In this document: piece by piece, positions 14,587-26,629 of the stretch
Numbering within the stretch: position 1 is the first letter of the stretch
Layout: every line of letters starts with the position of its first letter
NCBI RefSeq assembly: GCF_963662255.1
Contig: NC_085048.1
Coordinates: 97,489,729 to 97,553,728 of the forward strand
DNA length: 64,000 bases
Reading direction: 5' to 3'
Source: Cinclus cinclus
Lineage: Eukaryota > Chordata > Aves > Passeriformes > Cinclidae
Notes under the pieces: generated by a model
Told to the model about the DNA's origin: nothing
Seen by the model: only the letters and a program-made list of their open reading frames with translations
Database searches by the model: none
Made by a program: the position numbers and the translations under genes

Positions 14587-14610
14587 CCATAAGCCTGAGG
14601 GGGCTTATGG
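14587..14610. repeat. Short perfect inverted repeat
   Basis: ccataagcc (14587-14595) and ggcttatgg (14602-14610) are perfect complements around a six-base loop. A nine-pair stem could form in single-stranded DNA or RNA. Nothing nearby suggests a function; arms this short also arise by chance. Confidence 0.7.
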
Positions 14611-15118
14611 AGACACAGAACACAGCTTCAGGCATCTGACATATCTCCACCTTAAAATATCATCTTAAAACAACCCCAGAAAAGCCTCTTCTGGTGGCTG
14701 GTACATGAGGACTGTGCACATCAAAGCACACAAAAAAAGCCTGCTCATTGCAGCTTCTACATAAATATATCCAAGGCAGAGGTCTGAATATTTTTAGAGG
14801 CCTTTTTTGCTGCTGTGTTCTGCATGGTTCTCTTTCAGAGTGTGCCTGGTGCGAGTGTCTGCATTAGTCACCAACTGATTTTAGAAATCAGAAGCCTCAC
14901 AGGATCTGTACATATTTGCTGGACACAGTTTGTCTAAACTTAGGGAAAAAGAGTGAGGTCATTTTGGCCAGGTTTATTTTAGAGGACACATCATTCGCCC
15001 AGGTAGAATGCAGGTTTGAATTAACTTCTCTAGGTCTGAAACTTCAGGGCTCAAGAATTGGCTTGTTCCAAAAGAGCCAAAGATTTAGGAAGGGTCTTGC
15101 ATTCACCTGCAGATTCAA

Positions 15119-15214
15119 CTCTTTTTTTTCCTTTTCTCTCTTTTTTTTTTTTTTTTTTTTTTTTTTTGTTTTTGTTTGTTTGTTTGTTGGTTTGGTTTGG
15201 TTTGGTTTTTTTTC
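15119..15214. repeat. T-rich tract with (TTTG)n and (TTTGG)n
   Basis: A run of 27 T (15141-15167) is followed by TTTG units and then by TTTGG pentamers. Open frames across it are rich in Phe, Val and Leu purely because of this composition and are not coding evidence. Confidence 0.95.
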
Positions 15215-18200
15215 CACTGGTTAGTCATGCCTTAAAGGTAATCCTGAGGGATATCAGGTCATACACACGCACAAACATATAGGTATAAAGAATCATCAGA
15301 CTTGTACATTTTGCACATCCAGAACTGCTCAGAACAGGGAAACTGCTGGGGTCAGTTTGAGCCTTCTCACCTGTGCAGAATTCAGTTTAGGGTTATTTAT
15401 AGAGATTGGATAGTTGTAATTTTAATATGAGGGAGTTTTTTGTTTGGTTTGGTTTGCTTTTCTAATAATAACCTTGTTTTTAATGTGTTTCCATTAACAA
15501 GGCATTTTTAATAAAGTCCATTCTGAGCACCTAGTTTCAAAAATCTGTGGTAAACACTGGGAGAGAGAATAATTTTGGTATTGGAATATGTCTCCAAACC
15601 CCACTAAACATCCAGCCTCAGAAATGTACTAGGCTGATATTTTAGGGTGTATCACAGAAAAGTTCCCTTTGATGTGGCATGGGTGCCCAGAGCAGTGAGA
15701 TGTATATAATGGTATCTTGCTATAACACATCAACTATTCCCTCTATGGACCATTTCTTGAGGTTTTCCAGACACAGAACAGAACCTTCTTTGTCCCTTTT
15801 CCTAATTTTTGACTTAGAGGCTTTCACTGAGTATTGTTGACCCAGTGGGAAGGACACCAATGATGTTTTTGTGGGGCACAGGCAGTCACTATTAGTCACT
15901 TCACTCCAGGAGAAACACTGGGAACAACCAGAACTAGCAGAAGGTTCCAGTGAGAGGGAGAGGAAGGAAAATAGCACTGATGCAGGAATGGGAAGTAATG
16001 GCACTGGAGAGAGGAGAGCACATGGCCAAGCAGCAAGGAGTGGCAAGTAATGCTCCTGATTTGTTGTGATTTCTGCTGTTCTTCTTCCTCTTTACCTGTC
16101 TGCCTGCAGAGAGGAACAGAATGTGCCACAGTGAGTGATGAAAGGAGAAAAGCATCTCCTTCAGGAGTAAGTAAATTCAAAACGAGCTCTTCTCTTTGCA
16201 TTGCTAATCTTGATGGCATATACAGCCCTTGAATACATAATCCATGTTGATAAACCTGTGGAATACATGCAAATTGCTTTTTTAATGTGGTCAGATTTCT
16301 CAGAGCATCTTTTTGATTTATTCAGTCAATTTTCAACAATCTATCTAAATGTATTTCTTAAATAGCTATTTCACAAGTTATTTTCCCTTTCTTACCAGCT
16401 CTTAGATAGGAGGCCTGAATTTGCTAATGAAGTTGCCAGAGGACAATTCCAAAAAGAACTTTCCAAGAGTTCTGTTCTGTTACTTGTATTAGTGATCAGT
16501 GACAGCCTGAACTCTCTTTGCTTGAGCATACATTAAGCTCCTCACTCTTCCTGAGTGTTAAGAAGTTAAAACTAAGCATTTCAAAAAAGCTGTAAAAGCT
16601 TTATGCCTTCTGAAGAAATGTGAATTGCATTACAGTCCGTGGGTGGTGAGCAACTGCTTTTCCTTGCATCTCTTGTTTTCCTTGGGCTTTACTTCCCTCT
16701 CTAGCTGTTGGTTGATAGCAGTGCCATGAGTGAGGGGGTCTAGAAGAAACTTCCCAGGATTCACAATGAAAGCTTGATGGCCACAGGGGACAGCAAGTTG
16801 CATTTCTGGAGAATGTTCTTTGTCCATCAATGTCATTTCACGAAGTTTGAAGAGTAATAAGAAGCACTTTGAGAACAAAACACTCTCACTAAGAAAAATT
16901 GTACCATTTTGGTAATCCACTTACAAGGTGTGTTTTCACAGGAGAGTTGATCCTTAAACAACTTATTCCTGAAGCCCTTTTTCTCCATAAAAAGTGTGAT
17001 ATATATTTTCACTTACTAGCTCCACCTGCATCTCTTTAAAGTACAATTCCTTTATAAACCACTATTTTTCTCGAGATAAATATCATGGCCCTATAAGCTG
17101 TTCATCTTTCTGATAGAAGAGGCATCCTGTTGTTGCCAGCATCACAATTTCCCATTAGTGGCATATTTGCAGCTTGTAGCTAAACATTAAATAGACTATG
17201 TTAAGCCACAAATCCCTATAGAGCAGTTGTTCTGGTCGAACATTTAAATAATTAACAAAATCCCCATAGAGCAAGGCAGGCCTCTTAGCTCCTTCACCAT
17301 GAGGGGCTGAACGATTTTGGGATGATTTATTGCCATTAAAGGGAATGTTCAGCCTAGTCTCCTGAGATCAATATGCATGAAATAAACTTCAATGGCTTTG
17401 TGAAGACATAAATACATTTGTATCACCCTTATTTTATATGGATGCATTTTATGGTTTGTTAGTTATATTTTTACCACAAGTACTTGGGGTTCTTCTGCAG
17501 TGCACACATTTTTTGTAAAGTATTTTTTATAAAATATGGAACCTTACCAATCCATTTAAAATAAATTGGTGTTTTTGTTTTTGCATATTTCTGAACATAA
17601 TTCTTCACTATGAGCTGCAATAGCACAGAACATTTCAACTCCTTGTGCCCTTTTTCTTCCTTTTATTATGGATTTTTTGAGAGAAAGGCTAGAACTCTTA
17701 TTCCTAGCCCACAAGAAATACAATATTTTTATGTAGTCTTATCTGAGCTTTGCTGCTGCTTTGCTGTAAGGCAGGCTAAACCTTGTTTACTAACCTCAGG
17801 GTTAGTTCTGCTTAGTGCAATGTAAGTACTTAGACAAAATGCAAAAGACAAAAAGCCTACACTCAGAGAGAAATTACTTTCTTCAGGTCACAAGGGAGAT
17901 GTAGCAGCACAGCTGGACCCAGAAACCTATGGGGCCACATCTTACAATCCAATTGCTTGGCAGTAATATATTGTACAGTTTTCAGGGCTTTTGATTTGGT
18001 TTTTTTTACTACCATTTTATTCTGTTACCTGCTATTATACATAATCAGTGGTTAGTTTTTAACCCAGCATGCCTTATTTTCATGAAAAATCCAGTGGAAT
18101 GTACAGCTTTCTATGAATAAACATAGATTTTGTGTATAAGCTTCAAGACAGCACTGTATTTTCCCCATATGACAGGCAGTTGCTTACTAATAAAATAGTT

Positions 18201-18587
18201 TTCCCAACATTCTAAGGGTAATAAAGATAAATATTCATGTAGCCTGACTTCCTCTGTCTTGAGAGACATAATTAGTTTTTAAATTCACTGTTCAAATGGA
18301 CACATGGTGTTTCATACACGATGCCACATCAAACCCTGAAGAGGGGCTGGCTGCATGAGCGAATTACAGCAGAAAGTTGTAGCACCACCTGTGAGGGTGA
18401 TGGGGAGTTTGAAACACCCCAAAAATAGGTGTAGTGTTGCTCCTGTAGATGGAAATATCAATGTAGACATCAATGTGCTGTAGAGAAAGGTCAGTGTTGA
18501 GAACAAGTCCCTGGCCTCCTCATGTTTTCCCCATATCATAGTGCAGCAAAAGGAAATTCTGGCTGTGCTATAAGCTGAGAACACAAC
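15215..18587. other. Unique AT-rich non-coding DNA
   Basis: No exon, RNA gene or interspersed repeat was recognised. 17031-17420 is a dense AT-rich stretch with several TAAT/ATTA cores and few low-complexity bases, which is the general look of conserved vertebrate regulatory DNA. That label is a guess without an alignment. Confidence 0.5.
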
Positions 18588-18661
18588 AAGTCCCTCACAC
18601 CAAGTCCTGGCCCTGCACAGAACAACCCCAAGAATCACACCATGTGCCTGAGAGCATTGTC
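18588..18661 (-). mobile_element. CR1 LINE fragment, antisense
   Basis: About 75 bases follow an antisense avian CR1 3' region: ctggccctgcacagaaca, then ccaagaatcacaccatg, then tgagagcattgtcc. The terminal tail on one side and the expected continuation on the other are both missing, so this is an internal remnant. The subfamily resembles the longer antisense copy at 46828-47150. Flanking sequence (18310-18587) is not recognisable as CR1. Confidence 0.7.
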
Positions 18662-19642
18662 CAATTTTAAATTATAACAGCCAGAGGTCAATCTATTTAC
18701 TTTTTGTCCCTAGGCTCAGTTGTTTGCTTGTTGTTTTTTTTCTCCAGAGAATTTGTAGCAGAATGAAATTAATTGGTTTGTCAGTGCAAGCCTAGAATTT
18801 ATTGTGAAAAAAACAGCACAAGCAACAGTATTTAATCATCTACTTTCCATGTCAGAGCGGGAATTAGCTCTGCAGAAACTCTTCCTTGACATTAAAATGA
18901 GTGGTAACGGAGAAGAACTGGTGTGTACTGGTAGGATTGAGTCTGTAAAAGATTGCAAATTCTAATGGACAGTGAGAGTTTTGAATATTAATAATGATAT
19001 AATTAAGATAATGAGTATTTTGATAGTAAAAGGAGGAGCAGGCTCACCCCAAAGTGGTGTCAAGACTGGAGAGGTTTCCTGAAAAGACACACAGAATCTT
19101 AACAAGGCAGCAGCTCCCTTAAATGTTGGAGCCCACTTGTCCAGTAAGTCACTGATCTGCAAAGTTTCCTTTAGCAAATTGTGACATGGGGGTTTCAAGA
19201 TAATCCCTCCTATCTGGGATTTAATATTGCATCCATTTCAAATGGGATAAGGCTAAGATTTTGTTCATGGAACCTCAGCTTAGGCAGAATGCATTTCAAA
19301 ATGTTGAAAATAACTTAAGCCTGTATTTCTTACCTACAGATTTAAGAAAAATTTCTTATTTGGTCTCAATCACTTTTTTTCCCCTAACGTGAAACAAATA
19401 AAGGTTAATTTAAAAAACTGGAAGTGTGTGTAGAGCAGCAAATTTTTCTAAATGACACTGATTTGAATCTAAGACAGGCTGGGCATATAATGCAATGAAA
19501 GATGTTTTACTTTTTATAATATATTTATGTGAATATTTGGATATGCAAACAAACCCATCAATAGCCAATTCCACACACTTCCCCGGCACTATGTGACTTG
19601 TACACTGTTGGGAGTTAGGCCTCTTTTCATTTGTTCCTTCTT

Positions 19643-19678
19643 GCCTATAGAATACCTATAGAATCTTACCTATAGAAT
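19643..19678. repeat. Three copies of an 11-bp unit
   Basis: gcctatagaat at 19643-19653 is followed directly by acctatagaat at 19654-19664 and, after three bases, by acctatagaat at 19668-19678. It is a minisatellite seed read directly from sequence. Confidence 0.85.
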
Positions 19679-20070
19679 TTTTCCCATGAGTTGCTGGGAA
19701 ACATTGACTGCTGGTACTTACAGGTACTTGAGAGAGCGTAGGGTTGGCTGGACCTGGGTAAAAGGAGGGCAGGAGGCAGCTACTGCCTCTCTGGAGCTGA
19801 GGCTTCAGAGAAAGGGCACTTGCTGCTGTTTTTATGGAAAAAGAATTCACCATAACCCAGATCAGAGCTTCCTCTTCTTCTTCTTCTTCACGAGCTTCTG
19901 CTCATGAAATACACCAGAAAGTGAGTGCAAATTGTATTTCTCCCATTGTGCTGATGATAGAAAATACCCTCCTCTCCAGTCTTAAAATGAAACCATATGC
20001 TAGCTTGGGCTGTATAAAATAGGGGACACTTTAAAATGTATCAGTTTCAATGTTTTTGATATTCAATTTG

Positions 20071-20099
20071 AAAAAAAAAAAAAACAAAAAACAAAAAAA
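20071..20099. repeat. A-rich tract
   Basis: Fourteen A followed by CAAAAAA units. Simple repeat with no recognised retroelement attached. Confidence 0.9.
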
Positions 20100-20944
20100 T
20101 ACACCCAACCTCTATAGGAATCTATATTTTAAAATATTCCTACTCTGGAACTTTTTCTTATGCTTTGCTTCATACCAGTGGTAGACACATAGGGATTTTA
20201 TGGAAGTGTTATTGAAAATGGAAACATGACTTTGACTGTAAGAATCAAGATACCTTTTTCTTCAAAATTTACTCATATTACTTGGAAATTGCTTACTTAG
20301 GGCTACCTTAAGCACTTGTTTGCTTCATCAAACAGGGAGTTAGTTGTACCTGTTACCAGAACAATGCCTACACACGGAGATTTATCCATCAAAAATCACA
20401 GGAGAGCAGGAGAAGAATGAGGGAGGATGTTAGGCCCAATGGAAATGCACTGCAGTTTTATTTCTCAGCACAAGGGAGGCAGGGGAAATGAAAGTGAAAT
20501 AATCGTGCGGTGCAAAAAGGAGCAAATTATTCTTGTACACTGGCAGCAATGGAATCTGTGCTCCTCCATGTAGTAGCACTGTTGAGTGGGGACAGTGTCA
20601 GTCACTCTGGCCCAAGCAGCCTGTGCTGGGTTCTTCTCAGCTGCCCACTCATCCCCCCACTCCATGGCACCTTTGAATGATCCACATCCAGAGCTTCAAC
20701 TTCATCACCCTAACAAAGGAGGGCTGTTGAGAACCTGAGCAGTTGGTTTGGTTTGGTCCCTCTTTTTTTTTTTTCTTTTAACTTGAAGAGTCAGCGTTGG
20801 TAAAATTTGGACTGAGGGTGCTCTTCAGCCTGCTTGTTACCAGTACCCCAGAGTCATTAGTGAACAAATGAAACACCCTGAACATTAAATGTGAGATTTT
20901 GTACTGACAGATGAACTGTTGTTTACTACACCATGGTGCCAAGC

Positions 20945-21175
20945 AGATGTGGGGTCTGGAGAAGACAGAGCCAGACTGTCCCCCGAGTGCACGATGAAAG
21001 GACAAGGGGCAGATGACCCAAGCTGCAATGACATTGACCCCACTAGAAATAAGAAACCTCAGGAAGAGGTGAAGCACTGGCTGCCCACATCTCCTTCCTG
21101 ACTATTCTCAACACCCTGCTGGATGGGGTTGAGCAACCTGTCCTAACCCAGTGGGCAGCCCTGCCTGGAGCTGGG
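20945..21175 (+). mobile_element. CR1 LINE, diverged 3' part
   Basis: The order of landmarks matches the sense CR1 3' region: gtctggagaaga, then gatgaaaggacaaggggc, then gtgaagcactgg, then a passage ending in gagcaacctgtcctaac. Several internal deletions are evident compared with the family as I know it (for example between gaaataag and the gaggtgaag phrase), and the terminal tail is absent. It is an old, decayed copy, and both boundaries are approximate. It encodes nothing. Confidence 0.55.
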
Positions 21176-24100
21176 AGCAGAAGATGAGTCCTCCACAGCC
21201 ACCTCCAGTTGGATGGCCCCTCAGGACACTCAAGAGAGAACCAAGTTCCTTCATCCCTTGCTGAGCCCACCGTGTGAATGTCCACCTCCTACAGGCTCAA
21301 CATCCCAGTGGTGATGACATGAAAAATCATATAGAAATTTTTTAAACACACACTATTCAAGCAGTGATGGTCTGCATGTTTCTTGTCTGATAGCTCAGGT
21401 ATCTTTCTGTGTCTCTTTTGTCCCCAGGTGGCATATCAGGAGCTAACACTGACTTCATCCAGGCAGCAGGGTGCTGGGGTTGCTGTGGCAATGATTTAAA
21501 GCTGCAGCTGCTCCCTTCTTCTGCTGTTGATCTGTTCCTGCCTTAGATGCAGTGTTTCCAGCCCTACTTGCTCTTCCACAACAACTCTTAATGCTCTTCT
21601 GGGAATGGTAGTGCTCTTGCTGGGTGGAATAATGGGTAAAAACTGCAGCCTCCTGATACAATATTCAATATTGTTGAAGTTCAGTGGAGAATTGTTTCTA
21701 TATATTAGTCTTCCTGCATATGAGTCCTTCCTCCCCACCATTCTGGTTTCTGATCCCCTGGGCATCATCAGGACTGCTGTGTCCAGTCTCTCCCAAAGGC
21801 ACTGAGGGACAGACAGAGGCACTGCAGTGCTGGTAGGAGTGCAGAGGTGTAACATCATCCAAGGTCAGGATGCTGGGCTCTCCCAGGGTCAGCCCAGGGT
21901 GAAAGCTGAAGCTGAAGTTGCAGCATCTTTGGTGTGGATGTGCAAAATTAATTAAAACCTCCATCAAATCACAGATCTGCTTGTGTTCAGACTATTATAA
22001 TGTTACCCATTCCTTTTGTTCTGCTGCAGATCTTTATAGAATTTCAGTTTCCATATTGATTACAGATCAAATAGTCCCATTTTTTTCACATAACTTAATA
22101 GGTTAGATGTCAGCTTGTTTCCTCACAGGCAACTCCCTTGACATGTGTACCTTACTTTCCCATTATAGAATCCAATTTATTCTAGTATTTTAGAGCTTGT
22201 TATTAATTTCATTTTAATGCAAGGAAACAAAACAAAACTTAGAGGATGCATATATTTCTAGGAAGACCTTATGAGGATTTGCCTGGCTTGGTCAGTACTA
22301 AATACAGGCTGAATTTTTTGCTTCTCCTTCTATGGCAATATCAAGGTCAGTTAGTTTAAATTCCAAGATGTACTGAAGGTCAAAATGTGTTTTCCCACCG
22401 TTCTGTATGGCAAGATATATTACAGAAGAAGAAAATGACTTTCTGTGCACCGATTTATATTCCTCAGGGACTACTGCATGTAACACTCTGCAGACCTTTG
22501 GTCCATGCTTGAATCAGGATGGGAGAGGGTGTTTGTTCCTCTAGGCAGTTAATCAAGAACAGAACACTGATCTGAGCTTGCACATTAAACTTGGATGCAG
22601 GACAGGTGGGATCGGGCTGTGTCCACCCTTGCTCATCTGCACACACTTGTGCAAACTTAGGGCCACTGGTCATTGCAAAAATCAGATTGCAAAGGACTGG
22701 CTATGAAGTCAGATCCCATGTGTGTGTCTTCTTCTATTTGATCCAAACATTAAAGGCAGGCTCAGCATTTTGTTTGTTAGCAAGATCTCCTAGATGTTTG
22801 TACTCCAATTCAGTTCGTGGTGTAGCAAAGTTAAATTGAACTTGTTAAATTAAATAGTATAATTAAAGTCCTAAAAGTCATTGCCAAACAACAAGTTTGT
22901 GCCCATGGTTTCTTGCCTGGCTGTGGAAGCTATAGAGCATTTTTAAAAAACACCCCACCTGTCACATCCATGCAAATTCCAGGACTTCTCAATAAAAACT
23001 GGACGTGTACATGTTTCCCCTGCTCAGGTCCCAGGAAAAGTCCTTTATGTTCTAATTATCTGAAAATGTTGGGAGTTTACAGAGCTTTCTTGAAGTAACA
23101 GCCGTGGTGGCTCCCCAGTGCCTAATTATTCCTGTTGCTGACTTTCCCTGAATTCTTTTTTAAAAATTATTTTTGCATTTGATGAATACCAGATGCACTG
23201 GTGGCCACAAACACCACCACAAAGGGACAATCTACTAAGATGTTTTAATCCCAACAGTGGGGAAAACCAGGAAAAAGAAGTTATTACTGGTGTGCAGGAG
23301 TTCTACACACTCCTGTGCAGGGTTTCTGTTGACAAATTTTGGCTTTTTGCTGAAGAAGGGCTTAACTCAGGGGGTGGCTCAGCCCAGCTGGTTACATCAC
23401 TCAGGTTTTTGTTTCACAGCGTCTATTCCCATCACCCCATCTGTTTTCTGCAGTCTTTTGACCTCTGGATATGTTATAATTCAGTGGGCTGCAGGGAATT
23501 AATTATAAATTACCTAGCTGCTTAATTATAAATGAGCTAACAGACAGATCAGATGGAGCCTGACCGTGCCAAAGGCACAGCTCAGAGCTCCAGCTGTGCC
23601 TGGAGCACTGCCAGCACCCTGGCTCGCTCCAGCTTGCATTTATCCCAGGGTTGTCCCCACTTCCCTGCCATCCCCAGCGAGGATACACCGTCCTGCAGAA
23701 ATTACTAACTTTTGCTCGAGAGAGAAAGCAGGCAGGGAGAGTAAAGTCTGTGTAAAACTTGTTAGAGAGCATCTGTTGTATGGACTGAGTTGCTCAGGTG
23801 CTGAATGTGAAAGGTGGGGGTTTAGTTAGTGCTCCGTGTTAGTCCAGCATCACTCTTACCAAATGAGAAGAATTCTGGTCAGTGCTGAGTTTGTTTGGGA
23901 GCCCCACAAAAGCAGATGGAGTTCCTAGAAATCTGGAGAGGGCAATGAAAGACATAGACCCCATGCCAGAAACAGTACTGCAGGTTTAACACATCCTGAG
24001 ACAGCTGCGAGGGAAAAGGAGCCACAGGGAAAATTTACATCAATGCTGAGACTTTCTCTGTGAGAGATCTTTGCTTGGGAAAAATACCAAAACCCCAGTG

Positions 24101-26530
24101 CTAACTATTATATCCTCATTTTTCCCATATTCATATACATGGTAAGGAGAATTCCCCTGGAGTACATTATTCAGATTAGCACTTCTCACTGCAAGGGGAC
24201 ACAATGTTAATTTGGCCTCTGTTCTGTCTTTATAATAAATTGCTAAAACACCATCAGACAAAAAGAGCTCTGTTTTGGAAAATGATGTTTTTAGAGCAGT
24301 TTTCTTGCATAATTTTAATGCTTATTTTTCAGAATTTTGTCTTTATTTAAATGCCACTTATTATGAAGGCAATTTTGCGACTTAATTATCGTTGTTGGGG
24401 GGTTTTTTTGTTGTTTGTTTTCTTTTGTGAGTCAAAAATATTTGCTTTAACTTTATTTAGGACAAGTGGATGTGCTTAGAGCAGCATAACGAAGAAAAAT
24501 GTCCTACCTGTATGAAGTCATGTATCTCCCTCCACTGAGGAGTCTCCCTGATTCTTGAAAACACATATCAGTTCCCAAAGAGTCTTCTTTTCTGGGGGAT
24601 AAATAACGCAGACTTAGCTCATGCTTTGTTTGCCAGCAGCTCTAACCTTCAAATGGCTCTATTTGCATTAAGGCTTGCCCAGCCTCTCAGATGTCTCAGT
24701 TAGAATGAGCACATCACTCACAGCTCGTGGGCCAGCATGCTTTGTAGCGTGGTCATTTTCCCAGCCAACACATCCTTTTAGTTGAATTCTTTACCTGATC
24801 ACTTTTGATCAAGTGCAACAGCTCTGATCCCAGGAATCAGTGTTCCCCTGGCAAGCAGAGGGAAAGAAGGAATGTTACTGACCAAGCCTCCTGAGAAACC
24901 TTTCAGAAAGCTTTGATTAAAAAAAAGCTTCGATAAAGCCAATGCATCGGTGTGGAGGAATTGGCTCCTACATATCTCATCACAAGGGTATGTTTTGCTA
25001 AATAGAATTTGAATTGTTCATCAGATTTTTTTTTTTGCTTTTGCTCTATCTTTCTTCATAAAGTATTCCCCAAACATAGAGAATGACAACTTAATAGATG
25101 TTAATAGATGGTATGGTCCTGTTATTCATGGGCATTATCAGTGTATGGTATTTTAAGTACACTACAGGGTATCACAAATGACTATAATGCGCTATCAGAA
25201 GCTGCCTGCTTTACTCTTTTCTAGTCTGCAGTGATTTGCTACAATTTGTTGAAATATCTATTAAATATCTTTACCCTTGTAAGCTGCTGTAAATCGGACT
25301 ACAATATTGAGTAACTAAAATGCAAAATTAAAGTGATTTGAATTCATTCATTCTTATTATATCTTGTTATCTTCTGATCATACTTCTGACGAGAAGCTTT
25401 TATGTTCTGTATTAACTCAGTTGCAGTTCCTCCCACCTTCCCACCAGGAAATTCAATCAGCTAATGCTTTTTTTATCATACAGGTTATTGATGGAAGTAT
25501 TAAATAATGCCAGGCACTCTGCAATCAAAATTACTTCAATTCTAGATATTAAAAGCTTTTAATAGAATATTGATAATCCAGGGGCAGCACTTTTCTGGGG
25601 GTTACACCAGTTAATCTGTAATTTAGGATACTGTTAGCAGAAGACTTCAACTTCCTTGGGGAAGGAGCTGAGGGTGGCAAATCCATGCAATCTCATCTGG
25701 ATCCTCTGACAGAGACTTCTTGCAAAGCTGCTACACAGCAGCTCCAGTGTCCACATGGCCCTGCAGGAAAGGGCCTGGAGCTGGCAGTGGTTGATGCTTT
25801 CAGAGCAGTGGTGATGTCCCCTGGACAGCTCAGCATGTCCCAGGGAAGACAGAGAAAGGAGAAGGCACAACCACAAAGGGAAAACTGCCCATGAATCTGT
25901 TCATTCCTCTGCCCTCTTGGATGTAACCTCCACTGAAGTTTGTCCAAAAATATGAATCATGGGTTATGAATGATTTGGAATAACTTATAATTAATTTACT
26001 GTTTATCATTAGTAAGTGTATATTCACAAGTACATGCGCATATCTATGGCATTCACATAAAATTTTTCACTCTCCTTTTTTCAAATTACATTTCCTGAAC
26101 TGAAATTATTGTCTCTGGTTTATACTGTACCCTTCACACACCATTTTCAGAGTGGAATTCATGAAATACAAACTGCTCAGCAAAGCACTAAAACAACTTT
26201 TTCTCTGCAAACATTTGCTGTTAGAATTAAAACAAAAATCCTTTGGGCTCCACTGTGCTGAGAGACTTAATACCCTGTCATGCTTTTTCTTGTATTTAAA
26301 AATTAATGACTGAATTTGCAGTCAGTTTTGCATCAGAACATCCTTGCTTGCAAACAAGTCCTTGTAGTCTCTCTCAGCAATGCTCCTTGCCCTTATTCCT
26401 GATGATAATACAATTCTAGACTCCACTGAGGCTTCAACTAATCAAGAATGAAGAGGTTCTTTCATTCTTTTAAAAGTTGATTTATTCACTCCTACTAAGA
26501 CTTTGTTCCAGTTGCTATCTCCCATCCTCT
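21176..26530. other. Unique non-coding DNA, no gene recognised
   Basis: Mostly AT-rich single-copy sequence. A GC-richer patch lies near 23560-23720, and AT-rich stretches near 24640-24800 and 25380-25560 look regulatory-like. The 12-mer ttaattataaat occurs at 23499-23510 and again at 23522-23533. No frame above about 120 codons, and none matching a known family, was seen. Confidence 0.55.
25091..25110. repeat. Perfect 10-bp tandem duplication
   Basis: ttaatagatg is present twice head to tail (25091-25100 and 25101-25110). Confidence 0.9.
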
Positions 26531-26629
26531 GATATATATATTTCACACTCACACACACACACATATATGTGATTTCTATATGTATACAGATATGCATATA
26601 TAAAAATATGTAAGTGTGTGTATATATTC
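26531..26629. repeat. Compound TA / CA / TG dinucleotide tract
   Basis: TA units, then a CA run (about 26546-26562), an AT-rich middle and finally TG units with TA. CA and TG on the same strand are complementary, so a cruciform or hairpin is possible. Frames across it are low-complexity and not coding. Confidence 0.9.

Larger units (their letters stand above)
6976..15118. other. Unique AT-rich non-coding DNA
   Basis: No exon or interspersed repeat was recognised. The block contains an AAT microsatellite, three pure A tracts (10645-10660, 11183-11198, 13034-13051) and a local GC-rich patch near 13480-13800 where several overlapping frames of 130-200 codons stay open on both strands. Those frames match no known family, and the low stop density follows from base composition. 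A stretch around 8300-8560 has the look of conserved regulatory DNA, but this cannot be tested from one sequence. Confidence 0.55.
18662..20944. other. Unique non-coding DNA with small simple repeats
   Basis: No gene was recognised. The block contains the triplicated 11-mer at 19643-19678, a short CTT run at about 19871-19889, and an A-rich tract at 20071-20099. Confidence 0.55.

Noticed and set aside
14587..14610. Rho-independent terminator or small RNA hairpin
   Set aside because: The stem is only nine pairs with no following T run, and the window is eukaryotic nuclear DNA.
15058..15282. Plus-strand frames rich in Phe, Leu and Val that look membrane-like
   Set aside because: They are simply the translation of the T-rich and TTTGG tract at 15119-15214.
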